From assembly GCF_009935845.1 (NCBI RefSeq), contig NZ_QWEK01000018.1:1-64000 (forward strand): DNA of 64,000 nucleotides, given 5' to 3'. Source of the DNA: Pseudoflavonifractor sp. 524-17 (GTDB taxonomy: Bacteria; Bacillota; Clostridia; Oscillospirales; Oscillospiraceae). Below, in pieces: positions 39,193-48,409 of the stretch (positions are counted from its first letter, which is position 1; every line of letters begins with the position of its first letter). The translations under genes were made by a program, and so were the position numbers. The notes under the pieces were generated by a model. That model ran no database searches. It had not been told where the DNA came from and saw only the letters and a list, made by a program, of their open reading frames with translations.

Positions 39193-40635
39193 TCATGCCA
39201 GGGTCAGGGTGAAGGTAAACTCCGTCACGCCGTCCTCGCTGGTCACGGTAATGTTCTCCTTATGGCTGCCCAAAATGGTTTTGACAATATACAGGCCCAA
39301 GCCCACCCCGTCCCGATCCACGCTGCGGGACCGGTCGGTCTTGTGGAAGCGGTCAAAGACCAGGGGCAGCTCCTCTGGCGCAATGGTCTCCCCGGTGTTG
39401 CGCACCGACACAAACGCCTTGCTCCCCTTAGCCGCCACTTTGATGCCGATGGCCGTGCCGCCGGCGGCGAACTTGATGGCGTTGTCCAGCAGATTATAGC
39501 ACACCTGAGTAATGGCGTCGGTGTCCCCCCATACGGTGACGGACTCCTCCGGCAGGCTGGTGTCCACATCCAGATGCCGGGCGTTGATCTTGGTCTCCAG
39601 GCTCACCAGCACCCGCAGCATCACCTCCACCACGTCAAACCGCTCCTGGGCGGTGACGTTCTCGCTGGACTGAAGCCGGGACAGGTCCAGCATCTTGCGC
39701 ACCAGCCGGGACAGCCGCCGGGTCTCCGCCGAGATGGTCTTCAGATACTCCCGCTCCTGCTCCGGGGGGATAGTATTGTCCAAAATACCGTCGGCGAAGC
39801 CGGCGATGGTAGTCATGGGGGTCTTGAGCTCGTGGGAGATATTGGCGATAAACTCACTGCGCTTGGCCTCCGACTGGGCCAGGGAGTCGGCCATGGTGTT
39901 GAACGCCTCCGCCAGCTCTCCCACCTCGTCCTGCCGCTTCTCATAGCCCACCACCCGGGCGTCAAACTCCCCGTGGCCGAATTTTCGGGCGGCGTCGGCG
40001 ATCTCTTTCAGGGGCCGGGTCTGGTGCAGGGTGGTCACAGAGCTGCTGATAAAGGCGATGCACAGTACCACCACCGCGGTAAAGAAGAAGATGGAGGTCA
40101 CCGCCTGCCACAGCTCCATCAGGCTGCTGCTGTCCGCCGCCACGAAGACCAGATTGGTCTCGTGGCGCTGGTTCAGAATATCCGTCACATAAACCGGCCG
40201 GCCAGCCACATAGCGCCGCTCAGCGAAGATCCCTCCCAGGTTGCTCAGAGCGCTGAACTCCCCGGTCTCCGCAATGGTGCGGCGCACCAGCTCCGGTATC
40301 ATCGCGTCCGTATAGCCGTTCATATCCAGCAGGCTCTCCCGGATGGCGCCGCTGGAGTAGAGCTGGATGTGCCCCTGGGCGTCGCAGATCAGCACGTCGG
40401 CGTCGGAGATCCGGGCGAAAGAGCTCACATAGTCCTGGTACACCGTGCTCAGCAGGCTGCCCCCCCGCTGCTGAATGCTGCTGGTATACTCTGAGATGAC
40501 CTCCGCGTTGCGCGCCATAACCTCCTGCTTCTCCTGGAGGGTATAGCGGTAGGTAAGGGTAATAAAGGAAGAGCCCAGCAGGGCAAACGAGATCAGAATG
40601 ATGACCACCATCATGGAAAACTGTTTTCTGTAAAT
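39193..40635 (-). CDS. Sensor histidine kinase (HAMP, HisKA, HATPase)
   Basis: 480 residues if translation starts at an ATT codon (IYRKQFSMMVV), which sits 5-7 bases after GGGAGGGAG; the first ATG (40612-40614) lies 7 codons further and lacks such a site. Order: membrane helix 1, extracellular sensor (about 30-170), membrane helix 2, HAMP (TRPLKEIADAARKFG), HisKA with FIANISHELKTPMT (phospho-His), HATPase with NLLDNAIKFA (N box) and DGVGLGLYIVK (G box). It phosphorylates the upstream-encoded response regulator on envelope signals. Operon: regulator, kinase, HtrA protease. Confidence 0.93.
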   Translation of the reverse strand: MYRKQFSMMVVIILISFALLGSSFITLTYRYTLQEKQEVMARNAEVISEYTSSIQQRGGSLLSTVYQDYVSSFARISDADVLICDAQGHIQLYSSGAIRESLLDMNGYTDAMIPELVRRTIAETGEFSALSNLGGIFAERRYVAGRPVYVTDILNQRHETNLVFVAADSSSLMELWQAVTSIFFFTAVVVLCIAFISSSVTTLHQTRPLKEIADAARKFGHGEFDARVVGYEKRQDEVGELAEAFNTMADSLAQSEAKRSEFIANISHELKTPMTTIAGFADGILDNTIPPEQEREYLKTISAETRRLSRLVRKMLDLSRLQSSENVTAQERFDVVEVMLRVLVSLETKINARHLDVDTSLPEESVTVWGDTDAITQVCYNLLDNAIKFAAGGTAIGIKVAAKGSKAFVSVRNTGETIAPEELPLVFDRFHKTDRSRSVDRDGVGLGLYIVKTILGSHKENITVTSEDGVTEFTFTLTLA

Positions 40636-40738
40636 AGCGCTCCCTCCCTCTCTTTATTCTTAAAAAGGAAAAAGGACATGCCCAAAAGCCTCTCAGCGTC
40701 CATGCCCGCAGGCGTGAAACACGTTCCCTGTTCCTGTC

Positions 40739-41428
40739 TCAGCTGTTGGTCACTTCAAATTTGTAGCCCACGCCCCACACGGTCTTCAGGCTCCACTGGC
40801 TGGATACCCCCTCCAGCTTTTCTCTCAGACGCTTGATGTGTACGTCCACCGTGCGGGAGTCGCCGAAGTAGTCAAAGCCCCACACCTCGTCCAGCAGCTG
40901 GTTGCGGGTGAACACCCGGTTGGGGGCACTGGCCAGGTGGTAGAGCAGCTCCAGCTCCTTTGGGGGGGTATCCACCCGCCTGCCGTCCACCATCAGCTCG
41001 TAGGAGTCCAGGTTCACCGTCAGCTTGTCGTAGGAGAGCTTTTTCTCCTCGCCCCCCTCTTCCACGCCGAAGCGGCGCAGCACCGCGTGAATCCGGGCCA
41101 GCACCTCTTTCATCTCAAAGGGCTTGACGATGTAGTCGTCCGCTCCCATCTCCAGGCCGCTGACCTTGTCGTCGGTCTCCCCCTTGGCGGTGAGCATGAT
41201 GACAGGGGTGTTGTCCTCCTCCCGGATTTTTTTCAGCACAGACCAGCCGTCCATCACCGGCAGCATGATATCCAGCAGCACCAGATCGGGCCGGAACGCC
41301 CGGAAGCGCTCCACGCCCTTGCCTCCGTCTCCCGCCACGTCGGTCTCAAAGCCCTCCTTCTCCAGATAGAGATGGAGCAGCTCGGCAATATTGTTCTCGT
41401 CCTCTACAATCAGGACCTTTCGCGCCAT
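40739..41428 (-). CDS. OmpR-family response regulator
   Basis: 229 residues. Receiver domain 1-120 with acidic pocket (Glu9, Asp10), phospho-acceptor Asp53 in LVLLDIMLP, conserved Thr (VIMLTAKG) and Lys (YIVKPFE). A winged-helix effector domain (about 133-228) carries SRTVDVHIKRLREKL as recognition helix. It should activate or repress promoters in response to its partner kinase; the HtrA gene in the same operon is a likely target. RBS GGGGAGGAACC before ATG. First gene of the operon. Confidence 0.96.
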   Translation of the reverse strand: MARKVLIVEDENNIAELLHLYLEKEGFETDVAGDGGKGVERFRAFRPDLVLLDIMLPVMDGWSVLKKIREEDNTPVIMLTAKGETDDKVSGLEMGADDYIVKPFEMKEVLARIHAVLRRFGVEEGGEEKKLSYDKLTVNLDSYELMVDGRRVDTPPKELELLYHLASAPNRVFTRNQLLDEVWGFDYFGDSRTVDVHIKRLREKLEGVSSQWSLKTVWGVGYKFEVTNS

Positions 41429-41550
41429 GGTTCCTCCCCGTCCTTTCCCGCCCCCGCCGCAAAGGGGGCGCTTTTTTTATTTTACTCCCTTTTCCCGCTG
41501 AATTGGGTGAATATTCTGTAAATCCCGCACGCCTTCCTCCGCCGAGCCGC

Positions 41551-41584
41551 AAAAAACAGCCAATCGCCGCGGCGATTGGCTGTT
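41551..41584 (-). terminator. Terminator after the LTA-synthase-like gene
   Basis: A 14-bp perfect stem (AACAGCCAATCGCC and complement) with a GC centre, followed by TTTTTT on the minus strand. Confidence 0.9.
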
Positions 41585-41649
41585 CGGGGACGCTGGCAGC
41601 ACGGCCGCTTAACGGCTATTATAGCACGGTATGCGCCCAACGTCCATTT

Positions 41650-43551
41650 TTACTTGTCGGATTTGGGCGCCGGAGCCTCTTTCAGGAAGAAAAAGTCCTG
41701 GGGCCGGCGGCTCTTGTCGAAGAGATTGCTGTACTCCAGCCCCCGGTAGTCCTTCAGCGCCTGCTGAGCCGCCTCGCTGAGCAGCTCCGGGTGCTCCTCC
41801 GCCGTCCAGTTGCCCGCCCCGTCCAGAAAGCCCACGGTATTCACCACGGGAAGCAGCTCACAGAGTCTGCCCAAAAACTTCTGATATCCGGTCAGGGGCA
41901 GGTTGGCCGTCTCCATCAGCAGCGTGGACAGGTAGTTCAGAGAGAGCTTTACCCCCTCCCGCTCCTCAATGTCATAGTTCGCCCACAGGAAAAAGGGGAC
42001 CGCCTGCTTGATTTGGGCGGTCTGTGTGTCATATACCGCCTCCTCGCCCAGCACCTCATCGTAAAAATCGTTGTCCACCTGGGGCTGGTGGTCGCCGAAC
42101 ACGCAGATCAAGGTGGGCTCCTCCACCTGGGAGAAGTAATCCACCAGCTCCTCCAGCGCCCGGTCGCTCTGGTAAGCCAGATTCAGGTACTGGTCCACCG
42201 AGGGATAGCGCCCCTCGCATTCCCCGGCGAGCCACACCTCCCGGGGCAGGTTGGTCCACTCGCCGGTGAAGCCGCTGTGGTTCTGCATGGTCACGTTAAA
42301 GATAAACAGGGACTCCCCCGGCTCCTTCTCCTCATAGCGCTGGATTACGTTGCGGTAGTCGGCGCTGTCGGACAAAAACTCCCGGATCATGTCCTCCTGC
42401 GTATAAGTAAAGTCCTCCAGAAAGTGCTGTTCGTCAAAGCCGAAGCTGTTGTACACCTCCACCCGGTTCCAGCCGGAGGCGTAGTAGGGGTGCATGGCCA
42501 CCGTGCGGTAGCCCAAAGCCTTCATCTGCTGGCTGAGGGACGCCTCCTGCCCGCCTACATACATCTGATAGGGCACCGTGGCGGCGGGGAGGAAGGCCAC
42601 CGTATTGCCGGTGAGAAATTCATACTCCGAGTTGGCGGTGGTCCCCCCGAAGACGGAGGAGTAAGCCGTGCCCTTGACCGTGTTCTCCTTCAGGCTGTGG
42701 TAGAAGGGCAGGCAGTCCCGGTTGAGCTCCACATTTGGAAAGGCCCCCAGGTCCGCCAGAGACTCATTCATCACCACAATCACATTCACCGGGCGGACGG
42801 TACCGTCCGCCCCGGCGGCCACCGCCGGGAGGTCGGACACCAGACCGCCGGTGCTCTGCTGCAGGCCGGCGGCAGAGTAGCCCTCCGGCGGATTGATGCG
42901 GCTGTACTTGGCGCACAGGGAGAAATTCAGCGCCAGGCCGTTGCCCTGGGTGCTCCACAGGGAGGGGAGTATCCCCGCCCGCTCCACCGCGCCGGTGCCG
43001 AAGAAGACATAGAGGAACGCCCCCGCCCCCGCCAGGGCCGGGAGGAACTGCTTCCACGAAAAGGTCCGTCTCCCCCGCTCCACCGGCAGGGCGTTGACCA
43101 GCAAAACAAAGCCGATGACCGCCAAGGCGCTGAGCACCATAGGCAGATCCGGCATATAGTTGTAGTTTCCCGCCACGTTCAGCGCCGTGCGGAAGGTGAA
43201 CAGGTCTCCGGGGAAGAGGGTCCGCCCCCGAAACAGAATAGCATACCGGTTGATGATGCCGATGAGCCACGTCACCACCACAGCCGCTTTTCCCGCCCGG
43301 TCCCGCTGCCCCAGTACAAAGTAGAAGATGAGCTCAATCAGGTAATACCACACCAGATTCAGCGCCACCTGAAGGGGGCTGAACTCCCCCCAGGGCTGGT
43401 TGTTGTTCAGCAGCTCCACACAGGTATAGGCCAGCAGCGGCCCCAGAAAAAACAGCAGGCGGGCCAACGTCAAGGCCGTCTTCTGATCCACCGGCAGCTG
43501 GAGCGCATGGCCCTGCCGCCGCTTTTTCCTAATTTGTCCCAGCAATTCCAT
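41650..43551 (-). CDS. Lipoteichoic-acid-synthase-like phosphoglycerol transferase
   Basis: 633 residues from ATG MELLGQIRKK with GAGGAGGGGGCAG upstream. Five membrane helices (about 25-195) precede an extracellular alkaline-phosphatase-superfamily domain (about 245-600). Catalytic elements: NVIVVMNES (metal Glu), VFGGTTANSEYEFLTG (the first Thr of TTAN is the likely nucleophile), MHPYYASGWNR and VFGDHQPQV (metal Asp, His). LtaS enzymes polymerise glycerol-phosphate onto a glycolipid anchor from phosphatidylglycerol. Relatives also modify polysaccharides with phosphoglycerol, so LTA synthesis is likely but not proven. Single-gene unit. Confidence 0.88.
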   Translation of the reverse strand: MELLGQIRKKRRQGHALQLPVDQKTALTLARLLFFLGPLLAYTCVELLNNNQPWGEFSPLQVALNLVWYYLIELIFYFVLGQRDRAGKAAVVVTWLIGIINRYAILFRGRTLFPGDLFTFRTALNVAGNYNYMPDLPMVLSALAVIGFVLLVNALPVERGRRTFSWKQFLPALAGAGAFLYVFFGTGAVERAGILPSLWSTQGNGLALNFSLCAKYSRINPPEGYSAAGLQQSTGGLVSDLPAVAAGADGTVRPVNVIVVMNESLADLGAFPNVELNRDCLPFYHSLKENTVKGTAYSSVFGGTTANSEYEFLTGNTVAFLPAATVPYQMYVGGQEASLSQQMKALGYRTVAMHPYYASGWNRVEVYNSFGFDEQHFLEDFTYTQEDMIREFLSDSADYRNVIQRYEEKEPGESLFIFNVTMQNHSGFTGEWTNLPREVWLAGECEGRYPSVDQYLNLAYQSDRALEELVDYFSQVEEPTLICVFGDHQPQVDNDFYDEVLGEEAVYDTQTAQIKQAVPFFLWANYDIEEREGVKLSLNYLSTLLMETANLPLTGYQKFLGRLCELLPVVNTVGFLDGAGNWTAEEHPELLSEAAQQALKDYRGLEYSNLFDKSRRPQDFFFLKEAPAPKSDK

Positions 43552-43651
43552 CTGCCCCCTCCTCACTTGTTTTTTGCATGTGCTATCATACCACTTTGTC
43601 CGAAAAAGGCAATAGTATTTTCTGTTTCCGCTGTCTTTCTTTATAAAATCT

Positions 43652-44239
43652 TCAGAATTTCTCCTCGGCCAAATGAAGGGGCGGTCCGGCCAGGGGGAGC
43701 CTCTGGTCCGCCAGCTCCACCACCGCCCGCTCGTGGCTGGACAGGATCACCGGCCGGCTCAGCCCCCGGATCCGGGCAAAGATCCGCTCCATACGGGCCT
43801 GATCCACCCCAGTGAACGGCTCATCCAGCAGCCACAGCCCCCCCGGACAGGCCAGGGCCCGGGCCAGGGCCAGCCGCCGCCGCATCCCTCCGGACAGGGC
43901 GGCGGGGTAGGAGTTCTCCTCTCCCTCCAGCTCTGTCAGGGCCAGCCAGTCTTTGACCGCCTTCCGCTGTCCACGGGGGAGCACGTCGGCGATGTGCTCC
44001 CCCGCCGTCCGCCAGGGAAACAGCCGATCCTCCTGAAACAGCAGCACCGGCGTCCCCGGCACCGTCACCCGGCCCCCTTCCGGCGCCTGGAGCCCCGCCA
44101 GCACCCGCAGCAGGGTGGTCTTTCCGCACCCCGACGGCCCGGACAGGGCGGTGATCCCCTCCCCCGGACAGTCCAGGGTGAAGCGGTCCAAAACTGCCTT
44201 TTCTCCATAACAAATTGAAATATCTTCCGCAAATATCAC
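43652..44239 (-). CDS. ABC transporter ATP-binding protein (nitrate/sulfonate/taurine type)
   Basis: 195 residues from a GTG that overlaps the permease stop as GTGA. Walker [17 protein letters not shown] (about 34-49), Q-loop [11 protein letters not shown], signature [15 protein letters not shown], Walker [14 protein letters not shown] and switch His in ILSSHER. It is compact compared with the usual 240-260 residues of SsuB/TauB, lacking the C-terminal extension. It energises the partner permease. The matching binding protein is probably the lipoprotein gene near 48.4-49.5 kb. Confidence 0.92.
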   Translation of the reverse strand: MIFAEDISICYGEKAVLDRFTLDCPGEGITALSGPSGCGKTTLLRVLAGLQAPEGGRVTVPGTPVLLFQEDRLFPWRTAGEHIADVLPRGQRKAVKDWLALTELEGEENSYPAALSGGMRRRLALARALACPGGLWLLDEPFTGVDQARMERIFARIRGLSRPVILSSHERAVVELADQRLPLAGPPLHLAEEKF

Positions 44240-44988
44240 GTTTTGTCCCCCTGTTCCAGCCGCTTGAGCAGCGTCCCCATAACCCGCTCCAGCAAGAAGC
44301 TCAGGATCAGCACCACCAGCGTCCAGGCGAAGAGCTCCGGCGTCTCCAGATAGATTTTGGAAAAGTACACCTGGGTGCCGATGGCCCGCCGGGGGACGCA
44401 CAGCACCTCCGCCGCCACCCCCGCCTTCCACGCCAGCCCCAGGGCTGTGTGACAGCCGCTGGCAAAATAGGGCAGCACCGAGGGCGCATAGACCAGCTTC
44501 ACCGTCTTCCACCGGCCGAAGCGGTAGGCCGCCGCCGCCTCCAGCAGAAGGGGGTCTGTCTGGGCGATGCCCCGGCTCACGTTGCCCCACACCACCGGAA
44601 GCACCATCAAAGCAGCCACAATGGCCGGCACCTGTCCTGTAGGCGCCCACAGAATCACCAGCAGAATAAAGGAGGCCACCGGCGTGGCCCGGATCACCCG
44701 CACTGCCGGAGAGAGCACCCAGTCCAGCACAGTGCTGGCGCTGGTACACACCGCCAGCACTATCCCAGCCAGCACTCCCGCCAGCAGTCCGCCAAAAATG
44801 CGCCCCAGGGTGGCCCAGGTGGTCTGCCAGAAGGCCGGCGTGCCCACCAGCCCTGCCAGCGTCCGGGCCACCAGCGCCGGCCCCGGCAGAATCAGCTCTT
44901 TCCCCACCCCGGCGGCGGCCAGCGCCCACACCGCCAGCCAGAACACCGGCGCGATTGCCCGGGAATACCACGTCTTTTTCCCCTTCAA
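44236..44988 (-). CDS. ABC transporter permease (nitrate/sulfonate/taurine type)
   Basis: 250 residues with about six membrane helices. The EAA-type loop [28 protein letters not shown] (cited in part) and [13 protein letters not shown] before the final helices match SsuC/TauC/ThiX-like permeases. It forms the membrane channel with the ATPase whose GTG start overlaps its stop. Substrate could be a sulfonate, nitrate-like anion or thiamine precursor; sequence alone does not decide. RBS GAGGAGCAGGCTTGAAGGG before the start. Confidence 0.92.
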   Translation of the reverse strand: MKGKKTWYSRAIAPVFWLAVWALAAAGVGKELILPGPALVARTLAGLVGTPAFWQTTWATLGRIFGGLLAGVLAGIVLAVCTSASTVLDWVLSPAVRVIRATPVASFILLVILWAPTGQVPAIVAALMVLPVVWGNVSRGIAQTDPLLLEAAAAYRFGRWKTVKLVYAPSVLPYFASGCHTALGLAWKAGVAAEVLCVPRRAIGTQVYFSKIYLETPELFAWTLVVLILSFLLERVMGTLLKRLEQGDKT

Positions 44989-45094
44989 GCCTGCTCCTCC
45001 TCTTTACGATCCTTCTGCCGCCTATCCTATCATATCTCCCTGCCCCCCTTCAAGCCTCCCTGCGAAACATGGGGCCGGAAGTCCCCCCGCCGCC

Positions 45095-45123
45095 TTGCAA
45101 AAGCCAGGGGGGCGTGGTATGAT
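45095..45123 (+). promoter_or_regulatory. Promoter of the RACo-like gene
   Basis: TTGCAA, 17 bases, TATGAT on the plus strand, about 45 bases before the ATG. Confidence 0.65.
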
Positions 45124-45167
45124 CCTCTATATATAGACCCACATACCTGCAAAGAGAGGGACAAGCC

Positions 45168-46955
45168 ATGGAATCCATCACTATCACCCTTCTGCCGGAG
45201 GGGCGGACGCTCTCCGCGCCCAAGGGCGGCAATCTCCTTTCCGTCCTCCGGCAGGGCGGCGTGCCGGTGGACAGCCCCTGCGGGGGACAGGGCCGCTGCG
45301 GCAAGTGTACGGTGGAGCTGGTGGAGCCGGAGGGGGTACGCGCCCTCCCCGCCTGCACCGTCACGGTGACACAGCCTCTCACCCTCCGCCTGCCCCGCCC
45401 CGCCGGGGACACGGTGATCCTCTCCCAAGGGGAGGACCGCCCCGTCCTCGTTGACCCTCTGGTCCGCTGGATCCCCGTCTCCCTGGAGGACTGGGACGCC
45501 CCCTCCATGTGGGACGGGCTGGCCGGGGCCATTGCCGGGGCGGCCCATCTGGCGCCGGGGGACCTTCTCCCCGCCCCCCAGCTCCTCCCCCAGCTGGAGG
45601 CGCTGCGCCGGGACGGTGTCCGGACGGCCTGGGCGCTGCTGTGGAAGAATCAGCCCCTGGAGCTCACCGCCCAACCTCCCCAGCCCTGTCTCATGGCCTT
45701 TGACCTGGGCACCACCACTCTGGTGGGCTACCTGCTGGACGGCCTCACCGGAGAGACCCTGGCGGTGGCCAGCGCCGCCAACCCCCAGGCCGCCTACGGC
45801 GCAGACGTCATCAGCCGGGCGGCGCACGCCGTCCAGGGGGGCGGAGCGGAGCTGCGCCGCTGTGTGGAGGACGCTCTGGCCACCCTGGTCCGTCAGGCCG
45901 CAGAGAAGGCCGGCCGGTCCCCAGAGCAGATTCTTCTGGCCGCTGTGGCCGGCAACACCTGTATGCACCACCTCTGGCTGGGCCTCTCTCCCGCCTCTCT
46001 CATCCAGGCTCCCTACCGGCCCGTTCTGCGGGCTCCCCTGGACCTCCCGGCGGCGGAATGCAGGCTCCCCATCCACCCCGCCGGGCGGGTGCTGGCCCTG
46101 CCCAATCTGGCGGGCTTCGTGGGGGCGGACACCGCCGCCTGCCTCCTGGCCGCCGGGTTCCACCGCCGGGAGCGGCCCGCCCTGCTGGTGGACATCGGCA
46201 CCAACGGAGAACTGGTGCTGGGGGATCGCCGCCGCCGTCTGGCCTGCTCCACCGCCGCCGGCCCCGCCTTCGAGGGGGCCAACATCTCTCAGGGAATGCG
46301 GGGCGGCCCCGGCGCCATCGACCATGTCACCCTGGAGGGAGACACCCTGCGCTGCCACGTCATCGGCGGGGGCAAAGCGGCGGGGCTGTGCGGCTCCGGC
46401 CTGGTGGACGCCGCCGCCCGCCTGCTGGCCCTGGGGGTCATCGACGCCACCGGGCGCATGGCGGGGGCGGAGGAGCTCCCCCCCGCCATGGCCGGCCGGA
46501 TCGTCCAGCGGGACGGACAGCCCGCCTTTGTCCTCACCCCCCCTTCGGACAGCCGGGACGGACAGCCCATAATCCTCACCCAGCGGGACGTCCGGGAGCT
46601 CCAGCTGGCCAAGGCCGCCATCGCCGCCGGCATCGCCCTGCTGGCCCAGTCCTGGGGGATCGCCCTGGGCGACATCCCGGAAGTCCTGCTGGCCGGCGCT
46701 TTCGGCAGCTTTATGGACCTGGACTGCGCCTACGCCATCGGCCTGCTCCCCCCGGAGCTGGAGGGCCGGACGCGCTCCATCGGCAACGCCGCCGGGACCG
46801 GGGCCAAGCTGGCCGCTCTCAGCGCCGGACAGCTCCGCCTGTGTACCCGGCTGGCTGGGGACACCGTCTGCCTGGATCTGGCCGCACACCCGGAGTTCCA
46901 GACCCGGTACTTTACAGCTATGAACTTCGGCCCGGTAGAGGACTGGGATCTCTGA
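45168..46955 (+). CDS. RACo-like ASKHA protein with [2Fe-2S] ferredoxin domain (DUF4445)
   Basis: 595 residues. N-terminal ferredoxin domain (1-75) with Cys38, Cys44, Cys47 and Cys63 (CGGQGRCGKC, then C) for a [2Fe-2S] cluster; linker; then an ASKHA-type ATPase (about 172-595) with FDLGTTTLVGYLLDG, AGNTCMHH, LLVDIGTNGELVLG and AGAFGSFMDL. Proteins of this design reductively activate corrinoid methyltransferases using ATP. No corrinoid protein or methyltransferase gene lies in this window, so the client is elsewhere. Single gene; the next gene has its own promoter. RBS AAAGAGAGGGACAAGCC before ATG. Confidence 0.92.
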   Translation: MESITITLLPEGRTLSAPKGGNLLSVLRQGGVPVDSPCGGQGRCGKCTVELVEPEGVRALPACTVTVTQPLTLRLPRPAGDTVILSQGEDRPVLVDPLVRWIPVSLEDWDAPSMWDGLAGAIAGAAHLAPGDLLPAPQLLPQLEALRRDGVRTAWALLWKNQPLELTAQPPQPCLMAFDLGTTTLVGYLLDGLTGETLAVASAANPQAAYGADVISRAAHAVQGGGAELRRCVEDALATLVRQAAEKAGRSPEQILLAAVAGNTCMHHLWLGLSPASLIQAPYRPVLRAPLDLPAAECRLPIHPAGRVLALPNLAGFVGADTAACLLAAGFHRRERPALLVDIGTNGELVLGDRRRRLACSTAAGPAFEGANISQGMRGGPGAIDHVTLEGDTLRCHVIGGGKAAGLCGSGLVDAAARLLALGVIDATGRMAGAEELPPAMAGRIVQRDGQPAFVLTPPSDSRDGQPIILTQRDVRELQLAKAAIAAGIALLAQSWGIALGDIPEVLLAGAFGSFMDLDCAYAIGLLPPELEGRTRSIGNAAGTGAKLAALSAGQLRLCTRLAGDTVCLDLAAHPEFQTRYFTAMNFGPVEDWDL

Positions 46956-46957
46956 TA

Positions 46958-46987
46958 TTGACAACCGCTATGCCGGTTTAGTATGAT
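46958..46987 (+). promoter_or_regulatory. Promoter of the lysA-like gene, with leader hairpin
   Basis: TTGACA, 18 bases and TATGAT. The 70-base leader holds a GAAGCCT/AGGCTTC hairpin (47001-47007 with 47027-47033) followed by TTATCTC, possibly an attenuator. It is too short for a lysine riboswitch. Confidence 0.6.
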
Positions 46988-47063
46988 AAAGTATCTGGCC
47001 GAAGCCTGTCTTTTCTGCCAGAAACGAGGCTTCTTATCTCTAAAGAAATCAGGTGACTGTCAT

Positions 47064-48320
47064 TTGAAAAAGCCCTTTGTTACCCTGCCCCAGCTGGAGG
47101 AAATTGTCCAACAGTACCCCACCCCCTTTCATCTCTACGACGAGCGGGGCATCCGGGAGAACGCCCGCCGCCTGAAGGCCGCTTTCGCCTGGAACCCCGG
47201 CTTCCGGGAGTATTTTGCCGTAAAGGCCACCCCCACCCCCGCCATTTTGAAGATCCTCCGCGAGGAGGGCTGCGGCGCCGACTGCTCCTCCCTCACCGAG
47301 CTGATGATGGCCCAGCGGTGCGGCTTTGGGGGCCGCGAGATCATGTTCTCCTCCAACGACACCCCTCCGGAGGAATTCCGGCTGGCGGACCAGCTGGGCG
47401 CTGTGATCAATCTGGACGACTTCACCCACATCGACTTTTTGAACAAGACCATCGGACACATTTCTGAGACCATCTGCTGCCGCTTCAACCCCGGCGGGGT
47501 ATTCTCCATCGGCGCGTCTGAGGAGGGGTTCCAGGTGATGGACACCCCCGGCGAGTCCAAGTACGGCTTTACCCGGGCGCAGCTCTTCGAGGGCTTTCCC
47601 AAGCTGAAGGCCATGGGGGCCAAGCACTTTGGCATCCACGCCTTTTTGGCCTCCAACACCCTGTCCAATGAGTACTACCCCACGCTGGCCGGAATTCTCT
47701 TCCAGCTGGCCGCCGACCTCCACGCGGACACCGGCTGCGACATCCAGTTCATCAACCTCTCCGGCGGCGTGGGCGTCCCCTACCGCCCGGACCAGCCCGC
47801 CAACGACATCCAGGCCATCGGCGACGGGGTGCGCCGGAAGTTTGAGGAAATTCTGGTCCCCGCCGGACTGGGCCATGTGTCCATCTACACCGAGCTGGGC
47901 CGGTTCATGCTTGCCCCCTACGGCTGCCTGGTCACCCGGGCCACCCACGAAAAGCACATTTATCGGGAGTATATCGGCGTGGACGCCTGCGCCGCTAACC
48001 TGATGCGCCCGGCGATGTACGGCGCCTACCACCACATCACCGTCATGGGCAAGGAGGACGCCCCCTGCGACCACAAGTACGACGTGGTGGGCGCCCTGTG
48101 CGAGAACAACGACAAATTCGCCGTGGAGCGGATGCTCCCCAAGATAGATTTGGGAGATCTGCTGGTCATCCACGACACCGGCGCCCACGGCTTCTCCATG
48201 GGCTATAACTACAACGGCCGCCTCCGCTCCGCCGAGGTGCTCCTCAAGGAGGACGGCTCCGCCGCCCTCATCCGCCGGGCCGAGACCCCGGAGGACTACT
48301 TCGCCACCTTGGTGTGGTAA
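47064..48320 (+). CDS. lysA: Diaminopimelate decarboxylase
   Basis: 418 residues from a TTG start (LKKPFVTLPQLEE) with AGGTGACTGTCAT upstream; the longer frame has no ribosome site. PLP-dependent fold III: the Schiff-base Lys54 is in YFAVKATPTP, the phosphate-binding turn is INLSGGVGVPY, and the decarboxylase CE motif is GALCENNDKFA. The usual EPGR reads TELGR here. It converts meso-diaminopimelate to L-lysine, the last step of lysine synthesis, in the cytoplasm. This divergent form is common in gut Clostridia; a different amino-acid specificity within the fold cannot be excluded. Confidence 0.88.
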   Translation: MKKPFVTLPQLEEIVQQYPTPFHLYDERGIRENARRLKAAFAWNPGFREYFAVKATPTPAILKILREEGCGADCSSLTELMMAQRCGFGGREIMFSSNDTPPEEFRLADQLGAVINLDDFTHIDFLNKTIGHISETICCRFNPGGVFSIGASEEGFQVMDTPGESKYGFTRAQLFEGFPKLKAMGAKHFGIHAFLASNTLSNEYYPTLAGILFQLAADLHADTGCDIQFINLSGGVGVPYRPDQPANDIQAIGDGVRRKFEEILVPAGLGHVSIYTELGRFMLAPYGCLVTRATHEKHIYREYIGVDACAANLMRPAMYGAYHHITVMGKEDAPCDHKYDVVGALCENNDKFAVERMLPKIDLGDLLVIHDTGAHGFSMGYNYNGRLRSAEVLLKEDGSAALIRRAETPEDYFATLVW

Positions 48321-48358
48321 GGCGGGCGGCTGCGGAAAAAGCTCCGCGGTTCACCAAA

Positions 48359-48390
48359 GACACCCGGCAGTCAGGCGACCGCCGGGTGTC
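48359..48390. terminator. Terminator between lysA and the binding-protein gene
   Basis: A 10-bp perfect stem (GACACCCGGC / GCCGGGTGTC) with a 12-nt loop lies between two convergent genes. Plus-strand bases after it are CGGAATTTTA. Confidence 0.7.
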
Positions 48391-48409
48391 CGGAATTTTA
48401 TGCCGTGGA

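Noticed and set aside
41503-43815. A 770-codon plus-strand open frame opposite the LTA-synthase-like gene
   Set aside because: No family features and fully opposite a well-supported gene.
46988-47063. A lysine riboswitch before lysA
   Set aside because: The leader is about 70 bases, far less than the roughly 170 needed.
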